Below, piece after piece: positions 54,412 through 63,226 of a DNA stretch of 64,000 nucleotides. The DNA lies in assembly GCF_049898325.1 (NCBI RefSeq), contig NZ_JAFCXL010000012.1, positions 112,847 through 176,846 of the forward strand, in the 5' to 3' direction. Source of the DNA: JAFCUW01 sp049898325 (GTDB taxonomy: Bacteria; Pseudomonadota; Gammaproteobacteria; Burkholderiales; Burkholderiaceae_D). Position 1 is the first letter of the stretch, and each line of letters opens with the position of its first letter. The translations under genes and the position numbers were made by a program. The notes under the pieces are model-generated. The model was not told the origin of the DNA. It did no database searches and was given only the letters and a program-made list of their open reading frames with translations.

Positions 54412-55767
54412 ATGACTTTACGCGAACGGCTGGCAACGACGGAAGTGGCGCAGGTGGCGCCGGCTGCGGTGACGGCGCTGTCGGATGCCTTCAACCAGGC
54501 CTACCAGGACCTGAAGAAAAGCATGCATCAGATGATCCTCGACCGGATCGACCTCGAGCGCCTCAAGCGCCTCACCGCCGAACAGTTCAAACACGAACTG
54601 GCGCTGCTGATCCAGCGGATCATCGAGGAGGAACGGATCGTCCTGAACCAGAGTGAACGGCACAACCTGGTGCTCGACATCCAGCATGAAATGCTCGGTT
54701 TCGGTCCGCTCGAGCCCCTGCTGGCCGATCCCACCGTATCGGACATCCTGGTCAACACCTTTTCGAAGGTCTACGTCGAGCGGCGCGGCCGGCTCGAACT
54801 GACCGAGGTGTCGTTTCACGATAACGCCCATCTGATGAAGATCATCGAAAAGATCGTCTCGCGGGTCGGCCGCCGCGTCGATGAATCGAGCCCGATGGTC
54901 GATGCCCGCCTGCCTGACGGCTCGCGCGTCAACGCCATCATTCCACCGCTCGCCGTGGATGGTCCGATCCTGTCGATCCGGCGCTTCTCGGTGCAGCCGC
55001 TGACGGTGCAAAATCTGCTCGACTACAAGAGCCTCACCCCGCCCATGGTGCAGGTGCTGCAAGGGCTGGGTATGGCGAAGATCAATATCCTCATCTCGGG
55101 CGGTACCGGCAGCGGCAAGACCACCTTGCTCAATCTGCTCTCCGGCTTCATTCCTGCCAACGAACGCATCGTCACCATCGAGGACGCCGCCGAACTGCAA
55201 CTGCGCCAGCCTCACGTGGTGCGCCTTGAAACACGGCCGGCCAATATCGAGGGAAAAGGCGAGGTGACCCAGCGCGCGCTGGTGCGCAACGCCCTGCGCA
55301 TGCGCCCCGACCGCATCATCCTCGGCGAGGTACGCGGGCCGGAGGCGATGGACATGCTGCAGGCGATGAACACCGGCCACGAAGGTTCGCTGGCGACGAT
55401 TCACTCGAACGCGCCGCGCGATGCCCTGGCGCGCCTGGAGAACATGGTCGGCATGGCGGGCGCCAACCTCACCGCGCACGCCACCCGCCAGCAGATTTGT
55501 TCGGCCATCACCGTGGTAGTGCAGGTGACGCGGCTCACCGACGGCGCCCGCAAGATCGTCAGCCTGCAGGAAATTACTGGCATGGAGGGCGACATCATCG
55601 CCATGCAGGAAATCTTCCGCTTCGAGCAGACCGGCGTGGCCGCCGATGGCAGGGTGCTGGGCCACTTCCGCGCCTCGGGCGTGCGCCCGCGCTTCGCCGA
55701 CCGCCTGCGCCTGTTCGGCGCCCAGGTCGCCGATACGGTGTACGACCCGGACCGCGTATTTGAATAA
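54412..55767 (+). CDS. cpaF: Tad secretion ATPase CpaF/TadA
   Basis: 451 aa hexameric motor of the GspE/PilB superfamily. The N-terminal helical domain (1-120) ends GFGPLEPLLADPTVSDILVN. Walker A is ISGGTGSGKTTLLNLL (near 225), Walker B ILGEVRGPEAMDML, and the His box HEGSLATIHSNAPRDAL. It powers pilin polymerisation through TadB/TadC. It is 15 bases after cpaE and just ahead of tadB. Confidence 0.95.
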   Translation: MTLRERLATTEVAQVAPAAVTALSDAFNQAYQDLKKSMHQMILDRIDLERLKRLTAEQFKHELALLIQRIIEEERIVLNQSERHNLVLDIQHEMLGFGPLEPLLADPTVSDILVNTFSKVYVERRGRLELTEVSFHDNAHLMKIIEKIVSRVGRRVDESSPMVDARLPDGSRVNAIIPPLAVDGPILSIRRFSVQPLTVQNLLDYKSLTPPMVQVLQGLGMAKINILISGGTGSGKTTLLNLLSGFIPANERIVTIEDAAELQLRQPHVVRLETRPANIEGKGEVTQRALVRNALRMRPDRIILGEVRGPEAMDMLQAMNTGHEGSLATIHSNAPRDALARLENMVGMAGANLTAHATRQQICSAITVVVQVTRLTDGARKIVSLQEITGMEGDIIAMQEIFRFEQTGVAADGRVLGHFRASGVRPRFADRLRLFGAQVADTVYDPDRVFE

Positions 55768-55791
55768 GCTCGATTGAGCAAAGGGGGCAAT

Positions 55792-56772
55792 ATGAGTGGC
55801 GTCTTTTACGGTGTTGCAGTACTGATTTTCGCCGCCGCGATTTTGCTGGTGGAAGGTGTTTATTTGTGGTGGCTGGACACCCATGGCGGTGGCGCCCGCA
55901 GAATTGCGCGGCGCCTGCGCCTGATGTCGGCCAGTCCGCGCACTGCGGCCGAGCGCATCTCGATTCTCAAGCAGCGCCGCTACAGCGCCAGCGTGCTGTT
56001 GGACCACCTGCTGCACCAGTTGGCGCCGGCCCGCGCCATCGACAAGCTGCTGCTGCAGGCGGGTGTCAAATGGTCGGTCGCGCAGTTTTGCGCATGGAGC
56101 ATCGGCCTGCTGCTCGCGGGTGCATTGCTGGCGCAAATGTGGCCGGCGGCGCCGCTGCCGGTGCGCGCCGCACTGGCCCTCCTGTGCATGGCCATTCCCT
56201 ACGCCCTGCTGCGCCGCGAGCGGCGCCGGCGGCTGCAAAAAATCGAGCAGCAACTGCCCGAAGCGGCCGATTTTCTGGCGCGTGCCATGCGTGCCGGTCA
56301 CTCTTTTAGCAACGTGCTGCAAATGGTGGGTACCGAACTGGCCGAGCCCCTGAGCGGCGAATTTCGCACCGCGCACGAGGAAATCAACTATGGCGTGCCG
56401 ATGCACGAAGCGCTGACCAACATGGCCGCCCGCATCCCTCTCACCGACCTGCGCTATCTCGTCATCGCCGTGCTGATTCAGCGCGAAGCGGGCGGCAACC
56501 TGGCCGAGATTCTCGGCAATATCAGCCAGATCATTCGCGCCCGCCTGAAGCTTGTCGCCCAGGTGCGCGTGCTGTCGGCCGAAGGACGCATGTCGGCCTG
56601 GGTACTGGGGCTGCTGCCGTTTGTGCTGACGCTGATGATGACCTTGACCAGCCCCGACTACATCGCCATCCTGTGGACCGATCCGCTGGGCGTGCGCCTG
56701 CTGTGGTACGGCGCCGGCATGCTGCTGTTGGGGACGCTGTGGCTGCGCAAGCTCATTCACATTCGCATTTAG
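55792..56772 (+). CDS. tadB: Tad inner-membrane platform protein TadB
   Basis: 326 aa from ATG 55792 with AAAGGGGGC upstream; TTG 55774 is unlikely. Four membrane segments: N-terminal (GVAVLIFAAAILLVEGVYLWW), a pair near 95-145, and C-terminal segments. The GspF domain (about 155-280) has LPEAADFLARAMRAGHSFSN and IPLTDLRYLVIAVLIQREAGGNLAEIL. It is the platform on which CpaF acts. tadC follows 11 bases later. Confidence 0.92.
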   Translation: MSGVFYGVAVLIFAAAILLVEGVYLWWLDTHGGGARRIARRLRLMSASPRTAAERISILKQRRYSASVLLDHLLHQLAPARAIDKLLLQAGVKWSVAQFCAWSIGLLLAGALLAQMWPAAPLPVRAALALLCMAIPYALLRRERRRRLQKIEQQLPEAADFLARAMRAGHSFSNVLQMVGTELAEPLSGEFRTAHEEINYGVPMHEALTNMAARIPLTDLRYLVIAVLIQREAGGNLAEILGNISQIIRARLKLVAQVRVLSAEGRMSAWVLGLLPFVLTLMMTLTSPDYIAILWTDPLGVRLLWYGAGMLLLGTLWLRKLIHIRI

Positions 56773-56783
56773 CCGGAGCCGCC

Positions 56784-57722
56784 ATGACCGCATCCCACCT
56801 GATCTTTCTGCTGCTCGTCTTTGGCGTCGTCGTCGGCTTGACCGGCGCATGCATGATGATTTTTTCACCGCGCACGATCCGCGAACGGCTCGACACCTTC
56901 ACCGCCAACCCGCCGCCGAACCAGTTGGAAAACGGTGGTTGGGTGGAGCGGGTCGCCAAAGTGGCCCAGCCGTTCACCCGCCTGTCGCTGCCCGAAGAAG
57001 GCTGGGAAAAATCGGCGCTGCGCACCCGGTTCATGAATGCCGGCTGGCGCACGCCGTCGGCGCCGACCCTGTACTTTGCGGCCAAGACCTTGCTGGCGCT
57101 GGGCTTGCCCGGCCTGGTGGCGCTGGTGCTGACCCTGTTCAAGCGCATCGTCACCGGCGACCAGCTGATGCTGCTCCTGTTCGGCTGCGCCGCCATCGGC
57201 TACTACCTGCCCAACATCGCGCTGGCGCAGGTGGTGCGGCGACGCCAGCGCGAGATTTTCGAAACCATCCCCGATGCGCTCGACCTGCTCACCGTCTGTG
57301 TCGAAGCCGGCTTGAGCCTCGAACGGGCGCTGATCAAGGTGGCCGGCGAAATCCACATCAAGAGCATGGTGCTGGCGCAAGAGCTGCAACTGGTGCTGAT
57401 GGAAATGCGCGCCGGCTTTTCAAAGGAAAAGGCCTTGCGCAATTTCGCCCTGCGGACCGGGGTCGAAGACGTCGATACCCTGGTGGTCATGCTGATCCAG
57501 TCCGAACGCTTCGGCACCAGCATGGGCTCCGCCCTGCGCGTTCATTCCGACAACCTGCGCACCAAGCGGCGCCTGATCGCCGAAGAGACGGCCGCCAAGA
57601 TCGCCCTGAAACTGATGTTCCCGCTGATTTTCTGCATTTTCCCCACCGTGCTGATGGTGCTGATCGGCCCGGCGATGATCCAGATCGTGCGTACCTTGTT
57701 GCCCGCCGTCGCCACCCACTGA
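56784..57722 (+). CDS. tadC: Tad inner-membrane platform protein TadC
   Basis: 312 aa from ATG 56784, with CCGGAG upstream. It has a hydrophobic N-terminus, membrane segments near 100-145 and a GspF domain (150-275) with IPDALDLLTVCVEAGLSLERAL and VEDVDTLVVMLIQSERFGTSMGSAL. The last membrane segment is FPLIFCIFPTVLMVLIGPAMI. It forms the inner-membrane platform together with TadB. Confidence 0.92.
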   Translation: MTASHLIFLLLVFGVVVGLTGACMMIFSPRTIRERLDTFTANPPPNQLENGGWVERVAKVAQPFTRLSLPEEGWEKSALRTRFMNAGWRTPSAPTLYFAAKTLLALGLPGLVALVLTLFKRIVTGDQLMLLLFGCAAIGYYLPNIALAQVVRRRQREIFETIPDALDLLTVCVEAGLSLERALIKVAGEIHIKSMVLAQELQLVLMEMRAGFSKEKALRNFALRTGVEDVDTLVVMLIQSERFGTSMGSALRVHSDNLRTKRRLIAEETAAKIALKLMFPLIFCIFPTVLMVLIGPAMIQIVRTLLPAVATH

Positions 57723-57772
57723 CGGCGCACCGGCGCCCCCCGCCATCCCACTGCCTTACCAGGAGACTCGCC

Positions 57773-58888
57773 ATGCGCCCCACCGTCAAGACCCTCTGCG
57801 CCGCCTGCGCCAGCGCGCTGCTGGTCGCCTGCGCCGATATGGGCCCGCCGGGCCGGACCGGCATCAGCGCCGACGAGGCGTATGTGCTGGCGCGCCAGCA
57901 GCACCTGGCCGCGCGCCTGCCCGCCGCCATCGACAATTACCAGGCGGCGTTGCGGACCAACCCGCGCCATCTCAACGCCACCAACGGCCTGGCCACGCTG
58001 TATGCCGAACAAGGCAACCTGCCGAAGGCGATCGGCATGTGGCGCGCGCTCACGCTCGACACGGCCGACAGCGCCGCCACCGCCTACATTCACAGCAACC
58101 TTGGCTATGCCTACCTGCTCAACCGTGACTACCAACTGGCCATCGCCTCGCTCGAGCGCGCCTGCGTGCTCGACCCGCTGGGCCACCGCGCCTGGCGCCA
58201 CCTGGGCGAGGCGCTGGCGAAAGTGGGGCAGGACGAGCGCGCCCGCCGCATGCTGCACCAGGCCGCAACGCTGGAGCAGCACGACCTGCGAGGCGACTAT
58301 GCCCTGACCGGGACGCCGCCCCTGCCGGGCGTGTCCGATATCGACAGTGCCGCCGCCGCCGGCAGCGTCGCTGCGTCACCGGCGCCGGCGGCCCCGCCAT
58401 CGGCCATGCCGGCGGCGACGGCGGCGCCCGAGCTTCCAGCCACCGAACTGCACCAGACGGGCAGCGCCATGTTCGAACTGCGCCGCCCGCGGCCGGCGGC
58501 GGCGGCCCGGCCGCCGCTGCGCCCGGTGGCCAACAAGCCCGAGGAGGAGGTGGTCGAGCCGACGGTGCGCGTCGAAATTCGCAACGGCAACGGTGTCACC
58601 GGCATGGCCCGTTCGCTGTCGGCCGCCATGACGGACGCGCATACCCAGGTGGTGCGCCTGTCGAATCAGAAGGGGTTCGGGGTCGAACACACGCGCGTCG
58701 AATTCCAGCCCGGCTTCGCTGCCGCCGCCGCGCGACTGGCCGAGCAGTTTGGCGGCACCGCGGTGCAGGCGACGCCAGGCGCTAATATCGACATCCGCCT
58801 GGTACTCGGGCAGGACCTGGCGCGCAGCAAGCGTGACGCCCGCCGTGTCATTCGCGCCGCACTCAGCCGCGCGGCGCGCGCCGGCTGA
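57773..58888 (+). CDS. tadD: TadD-like TPR lipoprotein with LytR C-terminal domain
   Basis: 371 aa from ATG 57773 with AGGAGA upstream; the longer open frame from 56849 lies inside tadC. The lipoprotein signal ends LLVAC (Cys18). Three to four TPRs (about 35-165) as in TadD, then a Pro/Ala-rich linker (190-260), then a LytR_C-like domain (about 268-360, VEIRNGNGVTGMARSL). TadD is usually only the TPR part, so the C-terminal addition is unusual. It is the last pilus gene here; pseudopilin genes tadE/F/G are absent. Confidence 0.85.
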   Translation: MRPTVKTLCAACASALLVACADMGPPGRTGISADEAYVLARQQHLAARLPAAIDNYQAALRTNPRHLNATNGLATLYAEQGNLPKAIGMWRALTLDTADSAATAYIHSNLGYAYLLNRDYQLAIASLERACVLDPLGHRAWRHLGEALAKVGQDERARRMLHQAATLEQHDLRGDYALTGTPPLPGVSDIDSAAAAGSVAASPAPAAPPSAMPAATAAPELPATELHQTGSAMFELRRPRPAAAARPPLRPVANKPEEEVVEPTVRVEIRNGNGVTGMARSLSAAMTDAHTQVVRLSNQKGFGVEHTRVEFQPGFAAAAARLAEQFGGTAVQATPGANIDIRLVLGQDLARSKRDARRVIRAALSRAARAG

Positions 58889-58991
58889 GTGTTGCGCGGC
58901 GGCGGCGTACCCGGTTCGTTTGTGGTGCCTCAAACCTGCGCCCGGGCGGGACGCGAAAATGGCCAGACACCTTCAGATCTCGGAGTCCGCC

Positions 58992-59306
58992 ATGCCCACG
59001 ATGCATCGCATTAAATCCCTGCTAGCCAGCCTGTTCCTGCTGGTGCTGGCCGCCTGCGCCCCCATCGCCACCCGCGAGGGCACGGGCGAATACGTCGACG
59101 ACACCGTCATCACCACCAAGGTCAAGGCTGCCCTGGCCGCCGATCCGGCCGTCAAGGCCACCGAAGTGAATGTGGAAACCTTCCGCGGCACCGTGCAACT
59201 GAGCGGTTTCGTTGCCAGTCCCGAGGCGCGCCAGCGCGCCATCGAAATAGCGCGCGACACCAAGGGCGTGCACAGCGTCAAGAACGACATGGCCATCAAG
59301 CAGTAG
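58992..59306 (+). CDS. BON domain lipoprotein
   Basis: 104 aa from ATG 58992 with CGGAG upstream. The lipoprotein signal ends LVLAAC. One BON domain (about 32-100) follows: DDTVITTKVKAALAADPAVKA, VNVETFRGTVQLSGFV, AIEIARDTKGVHSVKNDM. OsmY/DolP-like single-BON proteins bind phospholipid and guard envelope integrity. It is 103 bases after tadD, without a visible terminator between. Confidence 0.88.
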   Translation: MPTMHRIKSLLASLFLLVLAACAPIATREGTGEYVDDTVITTKVKAALAADPAVKATEVNVETFRGTVQLSGFVASPEARQRAIEIARDTKGVHSVKNDMAIKQ

Positions 59307-59421
59307 CGGGCAAGGGCGCGCCTCCAGGCAAAAAGTCGTCGTGGGTGGACCGCGCACGGTGTTTGGTCGGCTGTAGGGAAGCGGCCAGCGTCGCGCTGTT
59401 CCGCGTCCGATACCGCGGCGT

Positions 59422-60195
59422 TCAATCCCAGCTGACGCTGCCCAGTCCCGTCGCCGTCGACGTGCGCGTGGTCGGCTTGCCATACACGGTTGCCGAGCCC
59501 AGCCCGCTCAGCACGAGGTTGGCGCTGGTCCGGGCAAACACCGTGGCGCTGCCCAGGCCCGTCAGCTTGACGTCGACACTGTCGGCGCGCAGCTCGCGGG
59601 CTTCCAGGCTGCCCACGCCGCCCAGTCGCGCCACCAGTTGCCTGCTCGTGCCATTGACCTCAATGCGCCCGGCGCCGCGCAGGCTCAACTCGATTTTGTC
59701 ACTGTCGGCCGTGTTGAGCGTCATGCTGCCCACGCCACCCAATCGCGCATCGACATGCCGATAGCGGCTGGTCATCACCACCGTGCCGGCGCCGTCCAGT
59801 GCCAGGGCCACGCGCGGTCCCGCAAAGCCACTGATCTCGGCGGCGCCCACGCCTTGCGACACCAGTTCGGTAAAATTCGGCAGGGTCAATTCGGCGCGCA
59901 AGGACTCCTTGTGCTCCTTGCCAAAATGGAGATGGCGATCGCGCTCGATATCGATTTGCAAGGTGTCGCCCTGTTGGGTCGTCACCACCTTGGGCACGTA
60001 GCGGGCGTCACCGGCGATGAGCAGCGACGCCACCGGCCCCTGCTTGATGCGCAAATCGATCACCCCACCGAGTTTGACCTTGGTGACACGCGCATCGACC
60101 GCCCGTGTTTCGCTGCTCTGTTGCTGGGCGAAGGCATTGGTGGCGGTGCTCGACAGAATGATCGCCAGGACGCCGGCGCCGATCAGTTTTAACAT
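59422..60195 (-). CDS. Secreted DUF2807 (head GIN domain) protein
   Basis: 257 aa from ATG 60195, chosen for GGAG six bases upstream (ATG 60201 is also in frame). The signal peptide ends near 24 (NAFA). It is a right-handed beta-helix-like repeat: VKLGGVIDLRIKQG, then repeated G-x-G-S motifs (LDGAGTVVM, LGGVGSMTL, LRGAGRIEV, LGGVGSLEA, LTGLGSATV). It is periplasmic or surface-located, function unknown; the family is thought to bind or adhere. It converges with the BON gene. Confidence 0.85.
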   Translation of the reverse strand: MLKLIGAGVLAIILSSTATNAFAQQQSSETRAVDARVTKVKLGGVIDLRIKQGPVASLLIAGDARYVPKVVTTQQGDTLQIDIERDRHLHFGKEHKESLRAELTLPNFTELVSQGVGAAEISGFAGPRVALALDGAGTVVMTSRYRHVDARLGGVGSMTLNTADSDKIELSLRGAGRIEVNGTSRQLVARLGGVGSLEARELRADSVDVKLTGLGSATVFARTSANLVLSGLGSATVYGKPTTRTSTATGLGSVSWD

Positions 60196-60215
60196 GGTCA
60201 ACTCCGATCGTTTAT

Positions 60216-60434
60216 TTAATTGCCCAGCGCAGCTTTTTGTGCGGCGCTGAGGCGTTGACCGGTAATCGTCACCACGGCCATGGGCGCGGCGCCATGGTGG
60301 GCTGCTGGCGTGCTCGTCAGTGGGGACATGTGCGCGGTGCGGTGGGTGGGCACGGCGGCGCTGGCAAGGGTGCTGACGGAGGCCAGGCCGAGTGCGGCGA
60401 TGAAGATGAATTCCATGTGTTTGGCGATGTTCAT
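60216..60434 (-). CDS. Small exported protein of unknown function
   Basis: 72 aa from ATG 60434, with AAGGA seven bases upstream. A signal peptide (hydrophobic IFIAALGLASVSTLASA) ends near 27. The mature part is His/Thr/Ala-rich with an ending TGQRLSAAQKAALGN. No family is recognised. It is 20 bases ahead of the DUF2807 gene on the same strand, so they may be co-transcribed. Confidence 0.65.
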   Translation of the reverse strand: MNIAKHMEFIFIAALGLASVSTLASAAVPTHRTAHMSPLTSTPAAHHGAAPMAVVTITGQRLSAAQKAALGN

Positions 60435-60598
60435 GATGGCGTCCTTGCTCGAATAGTTCGTTGAATTGAGTGAACTATATCGGGCCACCACCGGCGAGCA
60501 GGGCACATTGCGACAGAGCGCCGTAAAGCCGGTACAGGGCGTCATAAACGGGAAACCCACGGGCCGGGAGTGCGGTCGCGCGCCGCCGCCCGGGTTGA

Positions 60599-60979
60599 TC
60601 AGCGGCGCCGTCCGCCCCAGCCACGGTGCGCGCCGCCATGGCGGTGCCCGTGCCCCCATCCGCGACCATGGTAATGCCCGCCCCAGCCGCGGTAATGACC
60701 ACCGCCATGGCCGAACCACAAGTCCAGGCTGACGGGGGGGCCGATGTAATACGGCGCCAGCGGATAAGGCGCGACGGGATAGACGGGCGCAGGATAGACG
60801 GGCGCCGGCGCCACCACGGTGGCGGGCGGGGTGGAATAGCTGACGGTGCCTTCGGCGAGCACGACGGGTGCCGGCTGATAGACGGCGCAGCCGCCCAGCA
60901 GAGAGAGCACGGACAGCAGGGACGCCAGGTGGAGGCGGGACGGTTGTCTCGCCCTCAATAACACGCAAGCCGATTGCAT
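60599..60979 (-). CDS. Gly/His/Pro-rich lipoprotein of unknown function
   Basis: 126 aa from ATG 60979, with GAGG upstream (ATG 61003 is an earlier choice). The lipoprotein signal ends SLLGGC. Then come Pro/Val/Ala/Tyr repeats (APVYPAPVYPVAPYPLAPYY) and a C-terminal Gly/His/Trp/Arg-rich tail (WGHGHRHGG). The tail could bind metals. It could also be simple low-complexity surface sequence; no function is assigned. Confidence 0.65.
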   Translation of the reverse strand: MQSACVLLRARQPSRLHLASLLSVLSLLGGCAVYQPAPVVLAEGTVSYSTPPATVVAPAPVYPAPVYPVAPYPLAPYYIGPPVSLDLWFGHGGGHYRGWGGHYHGRGWGHGHRHGGAHRGWGGRRR

Positions 60980-61116
60980 ACGGACCTCGCCCATCAAAGC
61001 CATACCACTTCATTGTGGTACACCTTTCGCGATGCGCGAGCGTTCTAACAGATCGTTACAGTTTGGCGATGCGGCGGGCGCGCACGACAAGGGGGCGCGG
61101 CAGGGCCACCCGTAGC

Positions 61117-61324
61117 CTTAGAACCTATCCCGGTAGGTCGGAGTCGCTGCTTGCCGGTGCGCCGCTGCGACGCCTGGCAACCGATGGCGGGCCGTCATAT
61201 ATGACTTGCCTCGTCTTCGCATGGCTCGCCATGCGTCATCCTCGCGCCTTGCCCTCGGCTGCCATGCATCGCCTACGCGCACGTCGCAATCCGCTTCCTC
61301 CTACCTACCGGGATAGGTTCTTAG
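61117..61324. repeat. 208-bp element with 27-bp terminal inverted repeats (MITE- or REP-like)
   Basis: The ends 61117-61143 and 61298-61324 are inverted copies with two mismatches; the shared core is AGAACCTATCCCGGTAGGT. The interior has no gene. It sits between two small genes, as expected of a dispersed intergenic element. No target duplication was established. Confidence 0.7.
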
Positions 61325-61551
61325 TGCAAATGGCCCCCGCACTTGCGCGCCGCCAGGCAAGCGCCGACATGGCAGCCGGTATCGTATTCCCACTGCAAGG
61401 TCGGCTCATCGTATTGCATCACCACGGCAGGCTCGGCGCCCTGGTCGAAACCATCTTCGACACCGGTCAAAAACACGGGCACATGCTTCACGCCCAGCGC
61501 TTCGGCAATTTTGGACAGTTCGGGGTCGCTGGTAATGTGGGCTGGTTTCAT
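61321..61551 (-). CDS. Small conserved-looking protein of unknown function
   Basis: 76 aa from ATG 61551, with CGGAG eight bases upstream. Contains three closely spaced Cys/His residues at the C-terminus (TGCHVGACLAARKCGGHLH), a possible metal site, and an acidic middle. Its last bases touch the inverted-repeat element, which may provide its 3' end. No family is recognised. Confidence 0.6.
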   Translation of the reverse strand: MKPAHITSDPELSKIAEALGVKHVPVFLTGVEDGFDQGAEPAVVMQYDEPTLQWEYDTGCHVGACLAARKCGGHLH

Positions 61552-61672
61552 CGCTGCAACTCCGACAGATGGGGGAGTGTTGAGTATAGGCCGAGGAGTG
61601 CCGTCCGCCTAGGGAAGCAAGCCCGTCCATTGGTAAGTCTATTCCTACCGCGCGTCGCCGCGTGGCCCGCGA

Positions 61673-62050
61673 CTAGCTGTGCCGGCTGCCGCCGAGCGTC
61701 TGCAGGATTGCCGTGGTCTGCTCGTGTGCCGCCTTCCAGCCGCTGCGCTCGAGGAGCGGGCGGCATGCGGCGCATTCCGTGAACGGATTGCAGTCATGCG
61801 GCAGTTCAAGATAATGCGCGCCAAGCACGGGCTCACCGGCATACGCGTCGAGCCGTTGCTTGCCCGTCGCGGCGCCAGCGGCACCAGCGGCACCGCCGGC
61901 CTGGTCCGACTGCCCCGGCAGCAGCCATTGCTCGAACGGTGCCGAAGGCTGCCCGTCAGGTACGTACCAGGTCTTGCGCTCGTTGTTCCAGCGGGCGCCC
62001 AGCGCCTTGGCCTGGTCCTTCTCGGCGTACGGAACCTTGAGAATCTTCAT
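61673..62050 (-). CDS. DUF5710 domain protein
   Basis: 125 aa from ATG 62050, with AGGAGG upstream. The N-terminal 45 residues (LKVPYAEKDQAKALGARWNN, WYVPDG) are the DUF5710 signature found in DNA-handling and plasmid proteins. An Ala/Gly linker follows, then a Cys-containing end (DCNPFTECAACRP) that may bind metal. Function unknown. It is the last chromosomal gene before the tRNA fragment that marks the integrated element. Confidence 0.75.
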   Translation of the reverse strand: MKILKVPYAEKDQAKALGARWNNERKTWYVPDGQPSAPFEQWLLPGQSDQAGGAAGAAGAATGKQRLDAYAGEPVLGAHYLELPHDCNPFTECAACRPLLERSGWKAAHEQTTAILQTLGGSRHS

Positions 62051-62111
62051 GCATGCCTCCTTTGTGCGATCACTATGCGGCCGGGCCGGCCTGGCGACAT
62101 CTGCGCCAAAA

Positions 62112-62150
62112 TACAAAAGGGCTTCCCGCCTTCGTGGGAAACCCTTGTAT
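62112..62150 (-). terminator. Stem-loop terminator behind the original tRNA-Thr
   Basis: On the minus strand AAGGGTTTCCC and GGGAAGCCCTT pair around a short loop and are followed by TTGTATTTT. It lies just past the CCA end of the tRNA fragment, so it is probably the old tRNA terminator. Confidence 0.65.
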
Positions 62151-62164
62151 GTGGACTACGTGTT

Positions 62165-62212
62165 TGGTGCCGACTGCCGGTTTCGAACTGGCCACCTGAT
62201 GATTACAAATCA
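62165..62212 (-). tRNA. tRNA-Thr(TGT) 3' fragment, integration attachment site
   Basis: The minus strand reads anticodon loop TTTGTAA (TGT), variable loop, T-arm GGCCAGTTCGAAACCGGC and acceptor end AGTCGGCACCA. The D-arm and 5' acceptor strand are missing; upstream sequence is AT-rich and unrelated. This is the duplicated 3' end left when an element integrates into a tRNA gene. The intact copy should lie beyond the right edge. Confidence 0.8.
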
Positions 62213-62427
62213 ACTTTAATGCCCTGTAATCAACAGAAATTTTCAATAAAATCAACGGCTTAACATACCCTGCTGTACTGCATCTTACCACTATTTACCG
62301 CAGTCACTGCAGCAGAATTGCAGCAAAAAAGCACATGGCCGTAGCTGGCGGTAAGGTGCAGGAAGATGAGGTATCAATCGGCCTATACTGTTTGCAGTCG
62401 CCGTGATTGCCTACTCCCCGCTGACAA

Positions 62428-62715
62428 ATGACTCAACTACTGACCGCGCGTGAACTCGCGAGCCTCCTCTCTCTTAAAGAGCAGACAATCTACAACCGTC
62501 ATAGCACAGGCGCCAGCCTGCCAACCGCCGTCAAGATTGGGAGCAGATTGCGCTTCCGTCAATCGGACGTCGATGCTTGGATTGCTGGTCAGATAGAACG
62601 ACAACCGGCCACATTCACCCCTTCTCGGGGCACGGCAGAAGTTGTGCAGCGCGCACGCGGCCGACCGACAAAGGCTCAGCAAATTGCAGCCCGCAAACTC
62701 GATGCGAAGCTTTAA
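62428..62715 (+). CDS. AlpA/excisionase-like helix-turn-helix protein
   Basis: 95 aa. Residues 1-58 form a MerR-like winged helix of the AlpA/HTH_17 type: LLTARELASLLSLKEQTIYNR, VKIGSRLRFRQSDVDAWI. The C-terminus is basic with RGRPTKAQQIAARK, an AT-hook-like pattern. Such proteins act as excisionases or regulators in integrated elements. Its place 215 bases inside the tRNA attachment site supports that role. No clear ribosome site. Confidence 0.78.
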   Translation: MTQLLTARELASLLSLKEQTIYNRHSTGASLPTAVKIGSRLRFRQSDVDAWIAGQIERQPATFTPSRGTAEVVQRARGRPTKAQQIAARKLDAKL

Positions 62716-62939
62716 CCCTTCGACCACGCCTGCCGGCGAAGCACTCGTACTAGGGATTCAAGCACGCAATTTGCCATCGGGCATGATTAGCAGGGTTGCA
62801 CTACGGGGCCAATCAAACATTGTTTTCACTCTGCAGGAGTTGGCGTGTTTCCCAAGCCTAGGACGTTGTAACAACGCACATCGTTGTTCCGTTGACGGAG
62901 GGAGTACCAACCATTATGGAAATGGAAACCCCGTCATTT

Positions 62940-63128
62940 TCATGCAGGCTTAGCTGGAGTTGCGGCAGGTTTCTCAGGGCTGCTTCCGCCGCCGCTTTTT
63001 TGCTGATTGCCTTTGCTTGTGTCCGCAGACTGCTTAATTTGTACTGACTTATTGTCGAGCATTGCCTTGTGAGCGTCACTCGTTGGGTTCTTCGAGTCAC
63101 TACGTTTGTCGTTCGGTTTCCTGTCCAT
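62940..63128 (-). CDS. Small hydrophilic protein of unknown function
   Basis: 62 aa from ATG 63128 with GGAG seven bases upstream. It is very hydrophilic and probably disordered: Lys/Asp/Ser/Asn-rich (MDRKPNDKRSDSKN) and a Pro/Ala/Lys tail. No domain recognised. The good ribosome site is the main evidence for a real gene. Confidence 0.55.
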   Translation of the reverse strand: MDRKPNDKRSDSKNPTSDAHKAMLDNKSVQIKQSADTSKGNQQKSGGGSSPEKPAATPAKPA

Positions 63129-63226
63129 AATTTTCTCCAAAAGTGTGAGGCGACGGCGCTGAATAGCGTCTGAGCCAACTCTACTCGCAACACCGCCATT
63201 TGGACGCACTGCTGATAACGCAACCG

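Noticed and set aside
54418..56868. 816-codon minus-strand frame over cpaF and tadB
   Set aside because: Antisense to well-defined pilus genes; Gln/His/Arg-rich and without motifs.
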